64,000 nucleotides of DNA from Bacteroidales bacterium (GCA_003150235.1 QAMW01000003.1:1-64000); one strand, 5' to 3'. Counted from the first letter of the stretch, positions 7,453 to 16,767 are shown. Notes: generated by a model from the sequence alone, not told the origin. Numbers and translations are program-made.

Positions 7453-9282
7453 TCATTTCAACTCTCTCACACCACCTTTGTCAGCCGATGTGACCATCGC
7501 GGCATAAGCCTGAAGCGCCTTTGACACCACGCGGTCTCTTCCACGCGGCGTGAACGCCTTCTTGCCGTGAGCCATCTCCTCTTCACGACGCGCCGCAAGC
7601 TCGTCGTCGGTAAGCTCCACGTTGATGCTGCGCTCCGGGATATTGATGTCGATGATGTCGCCGTCGCGCACAAGTCCGATATTACCGCCTGCCGCCGCCT
7701 CAGGAGAGATATGTCCTATCGACAGACCGGAAGTACCGCCCGAGAAACGCCCGTCGGTGATGAGCGCACACTCCTTGCCGAGGTGCTTTGACTTTATGTA
7801 GCTTGTAGGGTAAAGCATCTCCTGCATACCGGGACCACCCTTCGGTCCTTCATGAGTGATGACAACCACATCGCCGCTCTTCACCTTGTCGCGAAGTATG
7901 CCGTCGACCGCCTCCTCCTGGGAGGTGAACACCTTTGCCGGTCCGCGGAAGTGGAAAATACTCTCGTCTACGCCCGCTGTCTTGACAACACATCCATCAA
8001 GGGCAATGTTTCCTTTCAGCACGGCAAGACCGCCATCTTTCACATAAGCATGGTCATAATCGCGGATACATCCCTTTTCACGGTCGATGTCGAGGAGATC
8101 GTAAGCAGCCGACTGGGAGCCGAGCTTCAGATTTCTGCCTCCGCCGGGGGCGCTGTGCCATAATGCCGATGCCTCCTCGCTGAACTTCTTACCTTCTGGG
8201 GCGAAGCTGTCGATAGCCTCGCCGAGGGTCATGCCGTCGACACGCTTTACCGAGGTGTCGACAAGACCCTTGTCGGCAAGCTGCTTCATGATGGAGAGGA
8301 TACCGCCCGCGCGGTTGACATCCTGGATATGGTAATGAGAGTTGGGAGCGACCTTGCAGAGCACCGGCGTGACGCGTGACAGACGGTCGATGTCAGCCAT
8401 CGTGAAGTCGGCTTCCGCCTCATTTGCAACGGCGAGAAGGTGAAGCACCGTATTTGTAGAGCCACCCATGGCGATATCGAGCGCCATGGCGTTGAGCATC
8501 GCCTGACGGGTAGCGATATTGCGTGGAAGCACACTCTCGTCGTCGTTGTCATAATAGGCAAACGTGTTTTTAACAATCTGTCGTGCCGCTTTGCGGAAAA
8601 GCTGCTCGCGGTTGGCGTGAGTGGCGAGGATGGTACCGTTTCCGGGCAATGCCATTCCTATAGCCTCGTTGAGCGAATTCATCGAATTGGCGGTAAACAT
8701 GCCGGAACATGAGCCGCAGGTGGGGCACCCTTTCTGTTCAAGAAGTTTCACCGTTGTATCGTCAACAGTATCGTCGGCAGAGTCAATCATTATGTCAATG
8801 AGGTCAAGTGGACGGCCGTCAAGGTCACCTGCCTCCATCGGACCACCCGATACAAATATAGTAGGGATGTTGAGACGCATTGCCGCCATCAACATTCCGG
8901 GTGTCACCTTGTCGCAGTTGGATATGCACACCATTGCGTCAGCTTTATGGGCATTGACCATGTATTCGACCGAATCGGCGATAAGGTCGCGTGACGGAAG
9001 CGAGTAAAGCATCCCATCGTGTCCCATCGCTATCCCGTCGTCAATGGCGATTGTGTTAAACTCGGCGGCAAAACACCCCAGCTTTTCAATCTCTTCCTTG
9101 ACAATCTGTCCTATCTCATGAAGATGGGTGTGACCCGGTACAAACTGGGTAAAAGAGTTGACTACCGCAATGACAGGTTTTCCCATCTGCTCATCCTTCA
9201 TTCCGTTGGCGCGCCAAAGGGCTCTTGCCCCCGCCATGCGTCGACCTTGAGTGCTTGCTGCGCTTCTTAACTTTCTGCTCAT
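7453..9282 (-). CDS. ilvD: Dihydroxy-acid dehydratase
   Basis: Third common step of Val/Ile synthesis: dehydration of 2,3-dihydroxy acids to 2-oxo acids using an Fe-S cluster. The 609-residue length is typical. Cluster and metal ligands are visible in CISNCDKVTPGM and CPTCGSCSGMFTANSMN, with the ILVD/EDD signature DGRFSGGTSGLSIGHISPEAA near the C-terminus. It is the first structural gene of the operon and is preceded by a leader peptide, an attenuator hairpin and a consensus promoter (see 9307-9506). Confidence 0.97.
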   Translation of the reverse strand: MSRKLRSAASTQGRRMAGARALWRANGMKDEQMGKPVIAVVNSFTQFVPGHTHLHEIGQIVKEEIEKLGCFAAEFNTIAIDDGIAMGHDGMLYSLPSRDLIADSVEYMVNAHKADAMVCISNCDKVTPGMLMAAMRLNIPTIFVSGGPMEAGDLDGRPLDLIDIMIDSADDTVDDTTVKLLEQKGCPTCGSCSGMFTANSMNSLNEAIGMALPGNGTILATHANREQLFRKAARQIVKNTFAYYDNDDESVLPRNIATRQAMLNAMALDIAMGGSTNTVLHLLAVANEAEADFTMADIDRLSRVTPVLCKVAPNSHYHIQDVNRAGGILSIMKQLADKGLVDTSVKRVDGMTLGEAIDSFAPEGKKFSEEASALWHSAPGGGRNLKLGSQSAAYDLLDIDREKGCIRDYDHAYVKDGGLAVLKGNIALDGCVVKTAGVDESIFHFRGPAKVFTSQEEAVDGILRDKVKSGDVVVITHEGPKGGPGMQEMLYPTSYIKSKHLGKECALITDGRFSGGTSGLSIGHISPEAAAGGNIGLVRDGDIIDINIPERSINVELTDDELAARREEEMAHGKKAFTPRGRDRVVSKALQAYAAMVTSADKGGVRELK

Positions 9283-9306
9283 ACGTCTTGTCGTTCTTTA
9301 ACTGAA

Positions 9307-9341
9307 ATGCCTCCCTTTCGCTTGTTGCGTTGGAGAGGCAT
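9307..9341 (-). promoter_or_regulatory. Attenuator hairpin of the ilv leader
   Basis: On the transcript ATGCCTCTCC pairs with GGGAGGCAT (9-10 bp, one G-U), with a small inner CGC/GCG stem, then a short U-rich tail. The 5' arm CCTCTCC can alternatively pair over seven bases with GGAGGGG, which overlaps the last codons of the leader peptide. This gives the mutually exclusive structures expected for attenuation: ribosome stalled at Leu/Val/Ile codons leaves GGAGGGG free to block the hairpin, ribosome at the stop codon lets it form. Confidence 0.65.
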
Positions 9342-9371
9342 CATGTTTCCTTTTGTCAGATATACGTGAAA

Positions 9372-9452
9372 TCACCCCTCCTTATGCTCAAGAATGGAAA
9401 TGACGACCACAGATAGGCTTGTCAATGAGTTCACGTAACCGATATAGTTCAT
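9372..9452 (-). CDS. Branched-chain amino acid leader peptide
   Basis: A 26-codon ORF ending TGA, too short for ordinary ORF calling. Residues 9-21 read SLTSLSVVVISIL: four Leu or Ile plus three consecutive Val and two Ile/one more Leu within 13 codons. It begins 20-25 bases downstream of the inferred promoter and ends 30 bases before the attenuator hairpin, in front of ilvD. Composition, position and the alternative base pairing together support a translated leader that senses charged tRNA-Leu/Val/Ile. No similarity search was possible. Confidence 0.75.
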   Translation of the reverse strand: MNYIGYVNSLTSLSVVVISILEHKEG

Positions 9453-9474
9453 AATCAAATGCAAGTTTGAACTG

Positions 9475-9506
9475 CAAATTTATGACACTTTGCAATAAAA
9501 AACAAA
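9475..9506 (-). promoter_or_regulatory. Promoter of the ilv operon (Bacteroidetes type)
   Basis: A -33 TTTG (9503-9506) and -7 TAAATTTG (9475-9482) separated by 20 bases match the known Bacteroides sigma-ABfr consensus. Transcription would start near 9470, about 18 bases before the leader peptide start codon. Confidence 0.75.
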
Positions 9507-9559
9507 TATTTTCTCAAAAATATGTCGGTTTATTCACAGTTATCTCATATTTGTCCGGT

Positions 9560-11329
9560 TCAGAGCGCGGCAACGATGGTCGAGGCAATGGCTTCCGGAG
9601 TGAGTCCGAGACTGTCAAGGAGCCTGTCGGCATCATACCGGTCGTAGAAGCGCTTTGGGATTCCGAATGTCAGCGACTTCATCCCCGTAGCACCTGCGGC
9701 AGCCGCCACGCGCTGACCGAAACCACCCTCCACGGAGCCGTCCTCAAGGGTTGCGACAAGCTTATGACCGGAGGCGAGCGAACGGATCATATCGTTATCC
9801 ACCCCGCTGACAAACCGAGGATTGATGACCGTAGCCGTAATGCCTGACTTGGCAAGGAGATCGGCTGTACGCATTGCCTGCACGTAAAAGTCGCCTGCGC
9901 CGATAATTGCCACCTGTGAGCCCTTACGGGTAATCTTGAAGCGGTTAATATCAGAATAGTCAGTGTCGACCTCATAATCGGCATGCTCATAGCTGAAAGT
10001 CGGGATTCTCACAGCCACCTTGTGTTCTCTCTGCGAATAGCCCCATTCAAGCATCGCCTTCATCTCCTCGACATTGGCGGGAGCGAGATAAACAATCTCG
10101 GGAATGGAGGCGATATAGGGGATATCCCAGAATCCGAGGTGAGTTTCATCGGGAATACCGCGTATGCCCGTCTCACATACAGCCAAAAGTGCCGGCGAGG
10201 GGTCCATCGCCCAGTCCTCCATGAGCTGATCATAGGCGCGTTGCAGGAAAGTGCCCACAACGGGATAGATGACCTTTGCACCTGCGCGAGCCGCACCCGC
10301 CATAGCGGCGACACCGGTCTGTTCGGCTATGTCCACGCTCAGATAATGCTTTCCAAGGCGTTCACGTTCCTTTGGACCGAGACCGAACACGCCGGGAGTC
10401 GCTGATGACACTATCAGCGCTTCAGGGTCAGTAGTACCCTTTTCCATCAGGAAAGCGGAAAGCGCCCCGTCGCAATCGGGAGCCTCAGATATGTTCAAGA
10501 GATCACCTGTGGGAATATCGAAAGGCATACGGTAGTGCCACTCCTCGCGGTCACGTTCAGCGGGAGCATAGCTCTCGCCTTTCTGTGTATTGACGTGAAC
10601 CACCACAGGACGGTCGGAGTCCTTGACCTTGCGATAAGCATCGATAAGAGCCTCGACATTATTACCTTCGGCGACATAAATGTAATCGAAGCCGAAAGCT
10701 TTGAAAAGGTTGTCGGGTGCCGTACCGTTGGTCTCGCGCAGACGGCGCAGACCGTCGTAGATTCCTCCGGTATTGGGAGCAATCGCCATGGCGTTGTCAT
10801 TTAGAATCACTATGAAATTTGAGCCGAGCGAAGCGGCTGTGTTGAGTCCTTCCATCGCCTCGCCTCCGGAGAGAGCACCGTCGCCGATAAAAGCCACGAC
10901 ATTGTGACGTTCCCCCTTCAGGTCGCGCGCCTTGGCAAGTCCGACGCAAAGCGAGATTGACGGGGAGGTATGTCCGGCATAAAAGAGGTCATATTCCGGG
11001 CTCTCCGAAGGGACAGTATATTCGCCTACCTTGGCAAAATCATCCGGATTAATGAATCCGTCGACACGTCCGGTAATCATCTTGTGAACGAAAGCCTGAT
11101 GGGAAACGTCAAATACCAATTTGTCTTTCGGGGCATCGAATACGTAGTGGAGTGCAATGACCGCCTCAGTGTCACCGAGATTGGAGCCGACATGACCCGA
11201 AATAAGAGAAGTACGATAAAGGATGGCGTCGCGCATCTGGTCGGCTGCTTCACGCAGCTCCGTAATCGACATCCGTTTGATGTCAGCAGGCGACTTAATT
11301 CCTTTGATAAGGTCGAAATTAAAACTCAT
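9560..11329 (-). CDS. 1-deoxy-D-xylulose-5-phosphate synthase family protein (short Dxs-type paralogue)
   Basis: A 589-residue transketolase-like ThDP enzyme. Visible motifs: ISGHVGSNLG (Dxs usually GHLxxSLG), ThDP-binding GDGALSGG...NDNAMAIAPNTGG, the catalytic Glu region DIAEQTGVAAMAG, and a C-terminal transketolase domain ending SVEGGFGQRVAAA. It is about 30-50 residues shorter than canonical Dxs and lacks the usual GISGFPKRSESEYD segment (here VGEYTVPSESPEYD), so substrate may differ. Dxs would make DXP from pyruvate and glyceraldehyde 3-phosphate for isoprenoids and thiamin; ispF is elsewhere in the window. It lies just upstream of the ilv promoter but is not obviously part of that operon. 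Confidence 0.7.
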   Translation of the reverse strand: MSFNFDLIKGIKSPADIKRMSITELREAADQMRDAILYRTSLISGHVGSNLGDTEAVIALHYVFDAPKDKLVFDVSHQAFVHKMITGRVDGFINPDDFAKVGEYTVPSESPEYDLFYAGHTSPSISLCVGLAKARDLKGERHNVVAFIGDGALSGGEAMEGLNTAASLGSNFIVILNDNAMAIAPNTGGIYDGLRRLRETNGTAPDNLFKAFGFDYIYVAEGNNVEALIDAYRKVKDSDRPVVVHVNTQKGESYAPAERDREEWHYRMPFDIPTGDLLNISEAPDCDGALSAFLMEKGTTDPEALIVSSATPGVFGLGPKERERLGKHYLSVDIAEQTGVAAMAGAARAGAKVIYPVVGTFLQRAYDQLMEDWAMDPSPALLAVCETGIRGIPDETHLGFWDIPYIASIPEIVYLAPANVEEMKAMLEWGYSQREHKVAVRIPTFSYEHADYEVDTDYSDINRFKITRKGSQVAIIGAGDFYVQAMRTADLLAKSGITATVINPRFVSGVDNDMIRSLASGHKLVATLEDGSVEGGFGQRVAAAAGATGMKSLTFGIPKRFYDRYDADRLLDSLGLTPEAIASTIVAAL

Positions 11330-11374
11330 GATGTGGGATTTTATATGTTTTTACCGAGTAAAAACAAGGGTTGA

Positions 11375-11580
11375 GGGCTTATGGTTTAGTGTTGAGGGTT
11401 TATGGTTTAGAGGTTAGAAGAGCTGGAGTTTATAGTTTAAGGTTGATGGAGGCGCGACAGGAGAGTTTTCCGACAGGAAAAATCCATCTGTCTCTTTTGA
11501 CTGTTTGTCATTTTGTACCTTAAACCCTAAACCATAAACTTTTTAACCCTTAAGTGAGCTTGCGAAACTTAAATTATTAT
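11375..11580. repeat. Telomere-like composite repeat
   Basis: Non-coding. Several imperfect copies of a GGTTTAG / TTTAGGG-like heptamer (for example TTATGGTTTAG twice near 11379-11410) face the complementary form (TTAAACCCTAAACC near 11520-11535) across a spacer holding GTTTTCCGACAGGAAAA. The right end is CTTAAGTGAGCTTGCGAAACTTAA. Related elements occur near 14.2, 39.8, 50.4, 53.5 and 62.9 kb. Confidence 0.7.
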
Positions 11581-11600
11581 TAATGTGTGACATCGTATTG

Positions 11601-11618
11601 TATTTTTGCGTAACTTTG
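11601..11618 (+). promoter_or_regulatory. Putative -7 element(s) for the sulfatase-family gene
   Basis: TATTTTTG (11601-11608) and TAACTTTG (11611-11618) both match the TAnnTTTG element; the second is about 29 bases before the start codon. No clear -33 TTTG at the right distance was found. Confidence 0.45.
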
Positions 11619-11646
11619 TAGACAATTTGACCAGATTATCAGCATT

Positions 11647-13491
11647 TTGAGAAAAGGAATACTGAAATTTTTAGCGGTTTTCATTTGTCTTGTGGTGCTT
11701 TCAGTGCTGCAAAAGGCATGGTTTATGCTTGTGTATCACAGCATTATCAATGCCGGCTCGTTCACCGATTACCTGCAAGCGATAGTTCACGGGCTTCCAA
11801 TGGATTGCTCGATAGCGGGTTATCTGACCGTGATTCCGGGATTGCTCATAATCGGAGAGCTGTGGACCGCCCGCAAGTGGATATATATCGCCGAAAAGGT
11901 TTATTTCGCCATTATCGCATTGTTGCTTGCGGTTATATTCAGCCTTGATCTCGGATTGTATCTTTACTGGGGATTCCGTCTTGACATGACCCCGATATTT
12001 TATTTCACATCCTCCCCCCGCGCCGCACTTGCCAGCGTGACATGGAGCGAAGCGGCGGGTGGCGTAATCGGCATACTTTTCGGAGCAGCAGCAGTCTACG
12101 CCTGTCTCGCATGGATTGCAAGAAAGATTGTCGTGACACCTGTAAAGAAAGTTTCGGCAACAATAGTGATGCTTCTGATGACCGGGCTTCTTTTTATCCC
12201 CATACGCGGCGGATTCACCGTGTCGGCTATGAACCTGAGCCGCTCCTATTTCAGCCAGAACCAACGGCTTAACCATGCTGCGGTCAATCCGGTGTTCAGC
12301 CTTATGTACTCGGCTACCCATCAACATGATTTCGGGTCGCAATACCGCTTCATGACAGAAGAAGATGCCGACAAGGCAATCAACGCACTTAACAAGTCGG
12401 TCACGGCACCACCGGCAATATCCCCCGACTCGCTCCCACTCCTCAACGAGAGCCGCCCCGACATATATATCGTGATCCTCGAAAGCTTCTCCGCCCATCT
12501 TCTCCCCTCGCTCGGCGGCGAACCGATAGCCCTCCGGCTCGACTCTCTCGCCCGCGAGGGACTCAGCTTCACTGACATATATGCCAACAGCTTCCGCACC
12601 GACCGCGGCATACCGGCAATCTTAAGTTCATTCCCGGGACAGCCCTCGATGAGCCTGATGAAATATGTCGAAAAGACCGAAAATCTCCCGTCGCTCCCCG
12701 GCGAGCTGAAAAAAGCCGGCTATGACCTGACATATTTCTATGGAGGTGACGCCAATTTCACCAATATGCAGGCATATCTGGTCAATGCCGGATTTGAAAA
12801 TATAATATCTGACAAGGATTTTACGTTAAAACAACGTGCAAGCAAGTGGGGAGCCCACGACAATCTGCTTTTTGACAAAGTGATTGCCGACGTGAAAGCG
12901 ACACCTGCCGATGCATCGCCACGTTTACGCGTGATACAGACCTCCAGCAGTCATGAGCCATTTGACGTGCCTTATCACTCGCCGCGATTTGCCTCTGCGC
13001 CGGAGAAAAATGCTTTTGCGTTCACCGACAGCTGTCTTTTCGCTTTTGTCGACAGCCTGCGCCTGTCACCACGCTACGACAAGTCGCTCATAGTACTGGT
13101 GCCTGACCATCAGGGATGTTTCCCTCCCAGACTCGACGATGTGGTAAAGCGCCATCATATACCGCTCATAATGACCGGAGGGGCGCTCAACCGCAAGGCA
13201 ATGACCGACAGCACCATCGGCTCACAGATTGACCTCGGGGCGACACTGCTTAACGCGATGGGGCTTGACAGCGGCAATCTTGTCTACAGCAAGGACCTTC
13301 TCGGCGACGGACCTCATTACGCCGTAATGTCCGACCCGTCGATAATATCGCTGGTCACCCCTTCCGACACCATAGTATATAACTGTGACGCGGAGCAGAC
13401 GATGACCGCCGGAGGAAGCAACCCCGACTCGCTGCTTACAGGAGCCAAGGCATTCCTGCAAAAACTTTACGACCACATTGAAAACCTTTAA
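11647..13491 (+). CDS. LTA synthase-like membrane sulfatase-family protein
   Basis: A 614-residue membrane protein: about five N-terminal transmembrane segments in residues 1-195, then an extracytoplasmic alkaline-phosphatase/sulfatase-fold domain (about 260-560). Motifs: PDIYIVILESFSAHL (first metal ligand Glu), SFRTDRGIPAILSSFPGQP (nucleophile Thr), SSSHEPFDVPYHSP, and VLVPDHQG (late metal ligands Asp-His). Relatives are LtaS and OpgB/MdoB, which transfer phosphoglycerol, and Gram-negative phosphoethanolamine transferases. The substrate in a Gram-negative anaerobe is unknown. The start is TTG (no in-frame ATG nearby fits). A PAP2 phosphatase gene follows after 14 bases. Confidence 0.88.
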   Translation: MRKGILKFLAVFICLVVLSVLQKAWFMLVYHSIINAGSFTDYLQAIVHGLPMDCSIAGYLTVIPGLLIIGELWTARKWIYIAEKVYFAIIALLLAVIFSLDLGLYLYWGFRLDMTPIFYFTSSPRAALASVTWSEAAGGVIGILFGAAAVYACLAWIARKIVVTPVKKVSATIVMLLMTGLLFIPIRGGFTVSAMNLSRSYFSQNQRLNHAAVNPVFSLMYSATHQHDFGSQYRFMTEEDADKAINALNKSVTAPPAISPDSLPLLNESRPDIYIVILESFSAHLLPSLGGEPIALRLDSLAREGLSFTDIYANSFRTDRGIPAILSSFPGQPSMSLMKYVEKTENLPSLPGELKKAGYDLTYFYGGDANFTNMQAYLVNAGFENIISDKDFTLKQRASKWGAHDNLLFDKVIADVKATPADASPRLRVIQTSSSHEPFDVPYHSPRFASAPEKNAFAFTDSCLFAFVDSLRLSPRYDKSLIVLVPDHQGCFPPRLDDVVKRHHIPLIMTGGALNRKAMTDSTIGSQIDLGATLLNAMGLDSGNLVYSKDLLGDGPHYAVMSDPSIISLVTPSDTIVYNCDAEQTMTAGGSNPDSLLTGAKAFLQKLYDHIENL

Positions 13492-13505
13492 TACTCACAC
13501 CTGTA

Positions 13506-14216
13506 ATGATCGAATATCTTAATCAACTTGACGCGTCGATACTCCTGTTTTTCAACGGGATGCACTCGCCGTTTTTCGATAAATTCATGATGCTTTGTAC
13601 AGGGAAATTTATATGGATACCCATGTATGCTACCATACTTTTCATCCTGTTCAAGTCGTTCAAGCCGAAACTCGTGCTTGTATATGCAATAGCACTAGGC
13701 GTGGCAATAGCCCTTACCGACCAGACTTGCGCGTCAATCATACGCCCTGTCGTGGAACGACTACGCCCGTCAAATCCGGGAAATCCTCTATCGGAATATG
13801 TACATCTTGTCAACGGATACCGTGGCGGCAGCTACGGCTTCCCGTCATGCCATGCCGCCAACTCATTTGCACTTGCCGTGTTCATCGTGTGTCTTGTGCG
13901 CAGATGGCGACTTGCCATATTTATTTTCGGTTGGGCTATACTCAACTCATATTCACGCCTTTATCTAGGCGTGCATTATCCCGGCGACCTGTTTGTAGGA
14001 GCACTTGTAGGCTCGTTTTTCGGCTATATCTGCTATCGCTCCGCGCGGCTGTTTAACACCGAGACCAAAGGTAGCGTGTCACGCAATTACCGCACACCTC
14101 TGTTCAAGCTCAACCTGCAGCCGTTTCAGCAGACCATAGGCATAACCGTAGGCGACATAATGATATTCACCGGTACTATGACCCTTTTCATAATCATAGC
14201 CACTTCATTATTTTGA
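13506..14216 (+). CDS. PAP2-family membrane phosphatase
   Basis: A 236-residue polytopic protein with the three PAP2 motifs: near RPVVERLRPSNPGNP (KX6RP-like), SYGFPSCHAANSFALAVF (PSGH-like, here PSCH) and SRLYLGVHYPGDLFVGALVG (SRX5HX3D). Such enzymes dephosphorylate lipid phosphates such as undecaprenyl diphosphate, phosphatidate or lipid A on the outer face of the membrane. It is cotranscribed with the LTA-synthase-like gene, so a joint role in envelope lipid modification is a reasonable inference. A further C-terminal membrane segment follows the catalytic core. Confidence 0.9.
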   Translation: MIEYLNQLDASILLFFNGMHSPFFDKFMMLCTGKFIWIPMYATILFILFKSFKPKLVLVYAIALGVAIALTDQTCASIIRPVVERLRPSNPGNPLSEYVHLVNGYRGGSYGFPSCHAANSFALAVFIVCLVRRWRLAIFIFGWAILNSYSRLYLGVHYPGDLFVGALVGSFFGYICYRSARLFNTETKGSVSRNYRTPLFKLNLQPFQQTIGITVGDIMIFTGTMTLFIIIATSLF

Positions 14217-14260
14217 GAGTTTAGAGTTTAAGGTTTAGGGTTGAGGGCTTCACCTCAAGC
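14217..14260. repeat. Short telomere-like repeat
   Basis: GAGTTTAGAGTTTAAGG followed by TTTAGGGTTGAGGG: three to four imperfect TTTAGGG-like heptamers immediately after the PAP2 gene stop codon. Same family as 11375-11580. Confidence 0.6.
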
Positions 14261-14414
14261 CTTAAGTGCCTGAGCAAATCATGGCGCAGAGTTGTTGCAA
14301 CATCACTGTAAGCAGAGTGGTGATAATGGTGTCGGTTTGCATCGCTTCATGGGTTTTATCTGACTTTTTTTATTAATTTTAGCCGTAACGGTAACAACTT
14401 AGGGTTATTTTTTT

Positions 14415-14422
14415 TACTTTTG
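14415..14422 (+). promoter_or_regulatory. Putative -7 element of maeB
   Basis: TACTTTTG matches TAnnTTTG, 29 bases before the maeB start codon; no convincing -33 element is seen. Confidence 0.5.
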
Positions 14423-14451
14423 CACTGAAATATCACAAGAACGAGAACATC

Positions 14452-16743
14452 ATGTCAAAAGTAACCAAAGAGATGGCCCTCGACTATCACCGCGAGGGTA
14501 AACCGGGCAAAATAGAAGTTGTGCCCACCGTACCTTATTCTTCCCAACAGGATCTCGCGCTCGCCTATTCACCGGGTGTCGCATATCCTTGCCTTGAAAT
14601 CGAACAACGCCCCCAGGATGCCTACGAGTACACCAACAAGGGCAATCTTGTAGCCGTGATCAGCAACGGCACCGCCGTGCTCGGTCTTGGCGACATAGGC
14701 GCTCTCGCCGGCAAGCCGGTAATGGAGGGTAAAGCGCTCCTCTTTAAGATTTTCGCCGGTCTTGACTGCTTCGACATCGAAGTAAACGAGAAAGACCCCG
14801 ACAAATTTATCCAGGTGGTAAAAGCTATCTCGCCTACATTCGGCGGTATCAACCTTGAGGATATCAAGGCACCCGAATGTTTCGAGATTGAACGCCGTCT
14901 GAAAGAAGAGTGTGACATACCCGTGATGCACGACGACCAGCACGGTACCGCTATCATCTCCGGTGCAGGACTGCTCAACGCGCTTGAAATCCAGGGAAAG
15001 AACATCGCTGATGTGCGTCTCGTCGTGAATGGAGCCGGAGCCGCCGCAGTAAGCTGTACAAAACTTTATATTGCTCTTGGTGTACGCCGTGAAAATGTGG
15101 TGATGTGTGACTCCAAGGGTGTAATCAACAAAAAGCGCACCAACCTCAACGCCCAGAAACTTGAATTTGCGACCGACCGCGATATCGACACCCTTGCCGA
15201 GGCAATGGTCGATGCCGACGTGTTCCTCGGACTCTCGGTCAAGGATGTCGTGACCCCGGAGATGGTTAAATCGATGGCACCGAAGCCCATTGTATTCGCA
15301 CTTGCCAACCCTGACCCTGAAATCGCATACGATACCGCCATCCAGTCGCGTCCCGACCTCATCTTCGCAACCGGACGCTCCGACTATCCGAACCAGATTA
15401 ACAACGTACTCGGATTCCCGTATATATTCCGCGGCGCACTCGACTCTGGCGCCACTGTAATCAACGAAGAGATGAAGCTTGCGGCAGTCAAGGCTATCGC
15501 CGAGCTGACCAAGCAGCCCGTACCATCGGTGGTAAATGCCGCCTACGGCATGTCAAATCTCCATTTCGGCAGAGACTACATACTTCCGAAGCCTCTTGAC
15601 CCGCGCCTGCTTACAGCAGTAGCACCCGCAGTTGCGCGCGGCGCAATGGAATCGGGCGTGGCAACGCGTCCCATCACCGACTGGGAAGCCTACAATGAGC
15701 AGCTTCGCCGCCGTATGGGCTATGACAACCAGCTTATGCGCGGATTCACCGAGACCGCACAGCGCAATCCCAAGCGCGTCGTATTTGCCGAGGCAAACAC
15801 CGACAATATGCTCCGCGCGGCTGTCGGCGCATATCAGGAGGGCATCTGCATCCCGGTATTGCTCGGCAACGAGGAGATGATCGAAAAACGCGCCGCACGT
15901 CTCGGCGTCAACATCGAGGGCATCGAAATCGTGAACCTGCGTCACGACCGCGAGGCTGACCGCCGCTCACGCTATGCCGCCAAGCTCACCGAAAAGCACC
16001 AGCGCGACGGCATGACCTACCGCCAGGCTCTCGAGTTGATGTTTGACCGCAACTACTTCGGCATGCTGATGGTTGAATGTGGCGATGCCGATGCAATGAT
16101 TGCCGGCACATATTCAGGCAACCTCACTCCGGCGGAAATAGCCAAGGAAGTAATCGGCATACGCCCCACTTACAACCATTTCGCCACAATGCACATACTG
16201 CAGACACAGCGCGGTGTCTACTTCATCGCCGACACCACCATCAACAGTCATCCCGATGAAGACGCCTTGTTTGACATCGCCCGTCTTGCCCGCAACTCAG
16301 TGGAATATTTCGCCCATGAACCTGTCATGGCACTCATCTCTTACTCCAACTTCGGTGCCAGCAAGCTCCACGGGTCACGCATCGTACACAACGTGGCGGC
16401 ACGTATGCAGGAGATGTATCCCGAACTTCCCGTCGACGGTGAGATGCAGATTGACTTCGCCCTCAACAATAAGGTGCGCGACACCAACTATCCGTTCAAC
16501 CGCCTGAACGGCAAAGATGTCAATACCCTTATCTTCCCCAACCTCAGCTCGGCAAACACCGCGTGGAAGATGCTACTTTCGATGGGTGTGGGCGAGGTTA
16601 TCGGTCCGATCCAGATGGGTCTGAACAAGCCTATCCACTTCATCAGCGTGGATGCCGCGGTGCGCGACATCGTAAACCTCACCACCATTGCTGTCATCGA
16701 TGCCGCCGTGGTGGAGAAAGTAGGTAACGACCACGACAAATAA
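14452..16743 (+). CDS. maeB: NADP-dependent malic enzyme fused to a phosphate acetyltransferase-like domain
   Basis: A 763-residue MaeB-type fusion. Residues 1-~430 are the malic enzyme: catalytic Tyr/Lys region (YSSQQDLALAYSPGVAYPC), metal-binding PVMHDDQHGTAI and NAD(P)-binding VVNGAGAAAVSC. Residues ~440-760 form a PTA-like domain (RVVFAEANTDN..., TRD-like core, C-terminal GVGEVIGPIQMGLNKPIHFI). It oxidatively decarboxylates malate to pyruvate, supplying NADPH; in homologues the C-terminal domain is regulatory and binds acetyl-CoA rather than working as Pta. Single-gene unit with its own terminator. Confidence 0.95.
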   Translation: MSKVTKEMALDYHREGKPGKIEVVPTVPYSSQQDLALAYSPGVAYPCLEIEQRPQDAYEYTNKGNLVAVISNGTAVLGLGDIGALAGKPVMEGKALLFKIFAGLDCFDIEVNEKDPDKFIQVVKAISPTFGGINLEDIKAPECFEIERRLKEECDIPVMHDDQHGTAIISGAGLLNALEIQGKNIADVRLVVNGAGAAAVSCTKLYIALGVRRENVVMCDSKGVINKKRTNLNAQKLEFATDRDIDTLAEAMVDADVFLGLSVKDVVTPEMVKSMAPKPIVFALANPDPEIAYDTAIQSRPDLIFATGRSDYPNQINNVLGFPYIFRGALDSGATVINEEMKLAAVKAIAELTKQPVPSVVNAAYGMSNLHFGRDYILPKPLDPRLLTAVAPAVARGAMESGVATRPITDWEAYNEQLRRRMGYDNQLMRGFTETAQRNPKRVVFAEANTDNMLRAAVGAYQEGICIPVLLGNEEMIEKRAARLGVNIEGIEIVNLRHDREADRRSRYAAKLTEKHQRDGMTYRQALELMFDRNYFGMLMVECGDADAMIAGTYSGNLTPAEIAKEVIGIRPTYNHFATMHILQTQRGVYFIADTTINSHPDEDALFDIARLARNSVEYFAHEPVMALISYSNFGASKLHGSRIVHNVAARMQEMYPELPVDGEMQIDFALNNKVRDTNYPFNRLNGKDVNTLIFPNLSSANTAWKMLLSMGVGEVIGPIQMGLNKPIHFISVDAAVRDIVNLTTIAVIDAAVVEKVGNDHDK

Positions 16744-16767
16744 TACGTAAATTCCGTTTCCTGATAC

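Noticed and set aside
11375..11580. TTTAGGG-like runs as real telomeric or chromosome-end sequence
   Set aside because: They are short, imperfect, internal and occur at several dispersed intergenic sites in both orientations.
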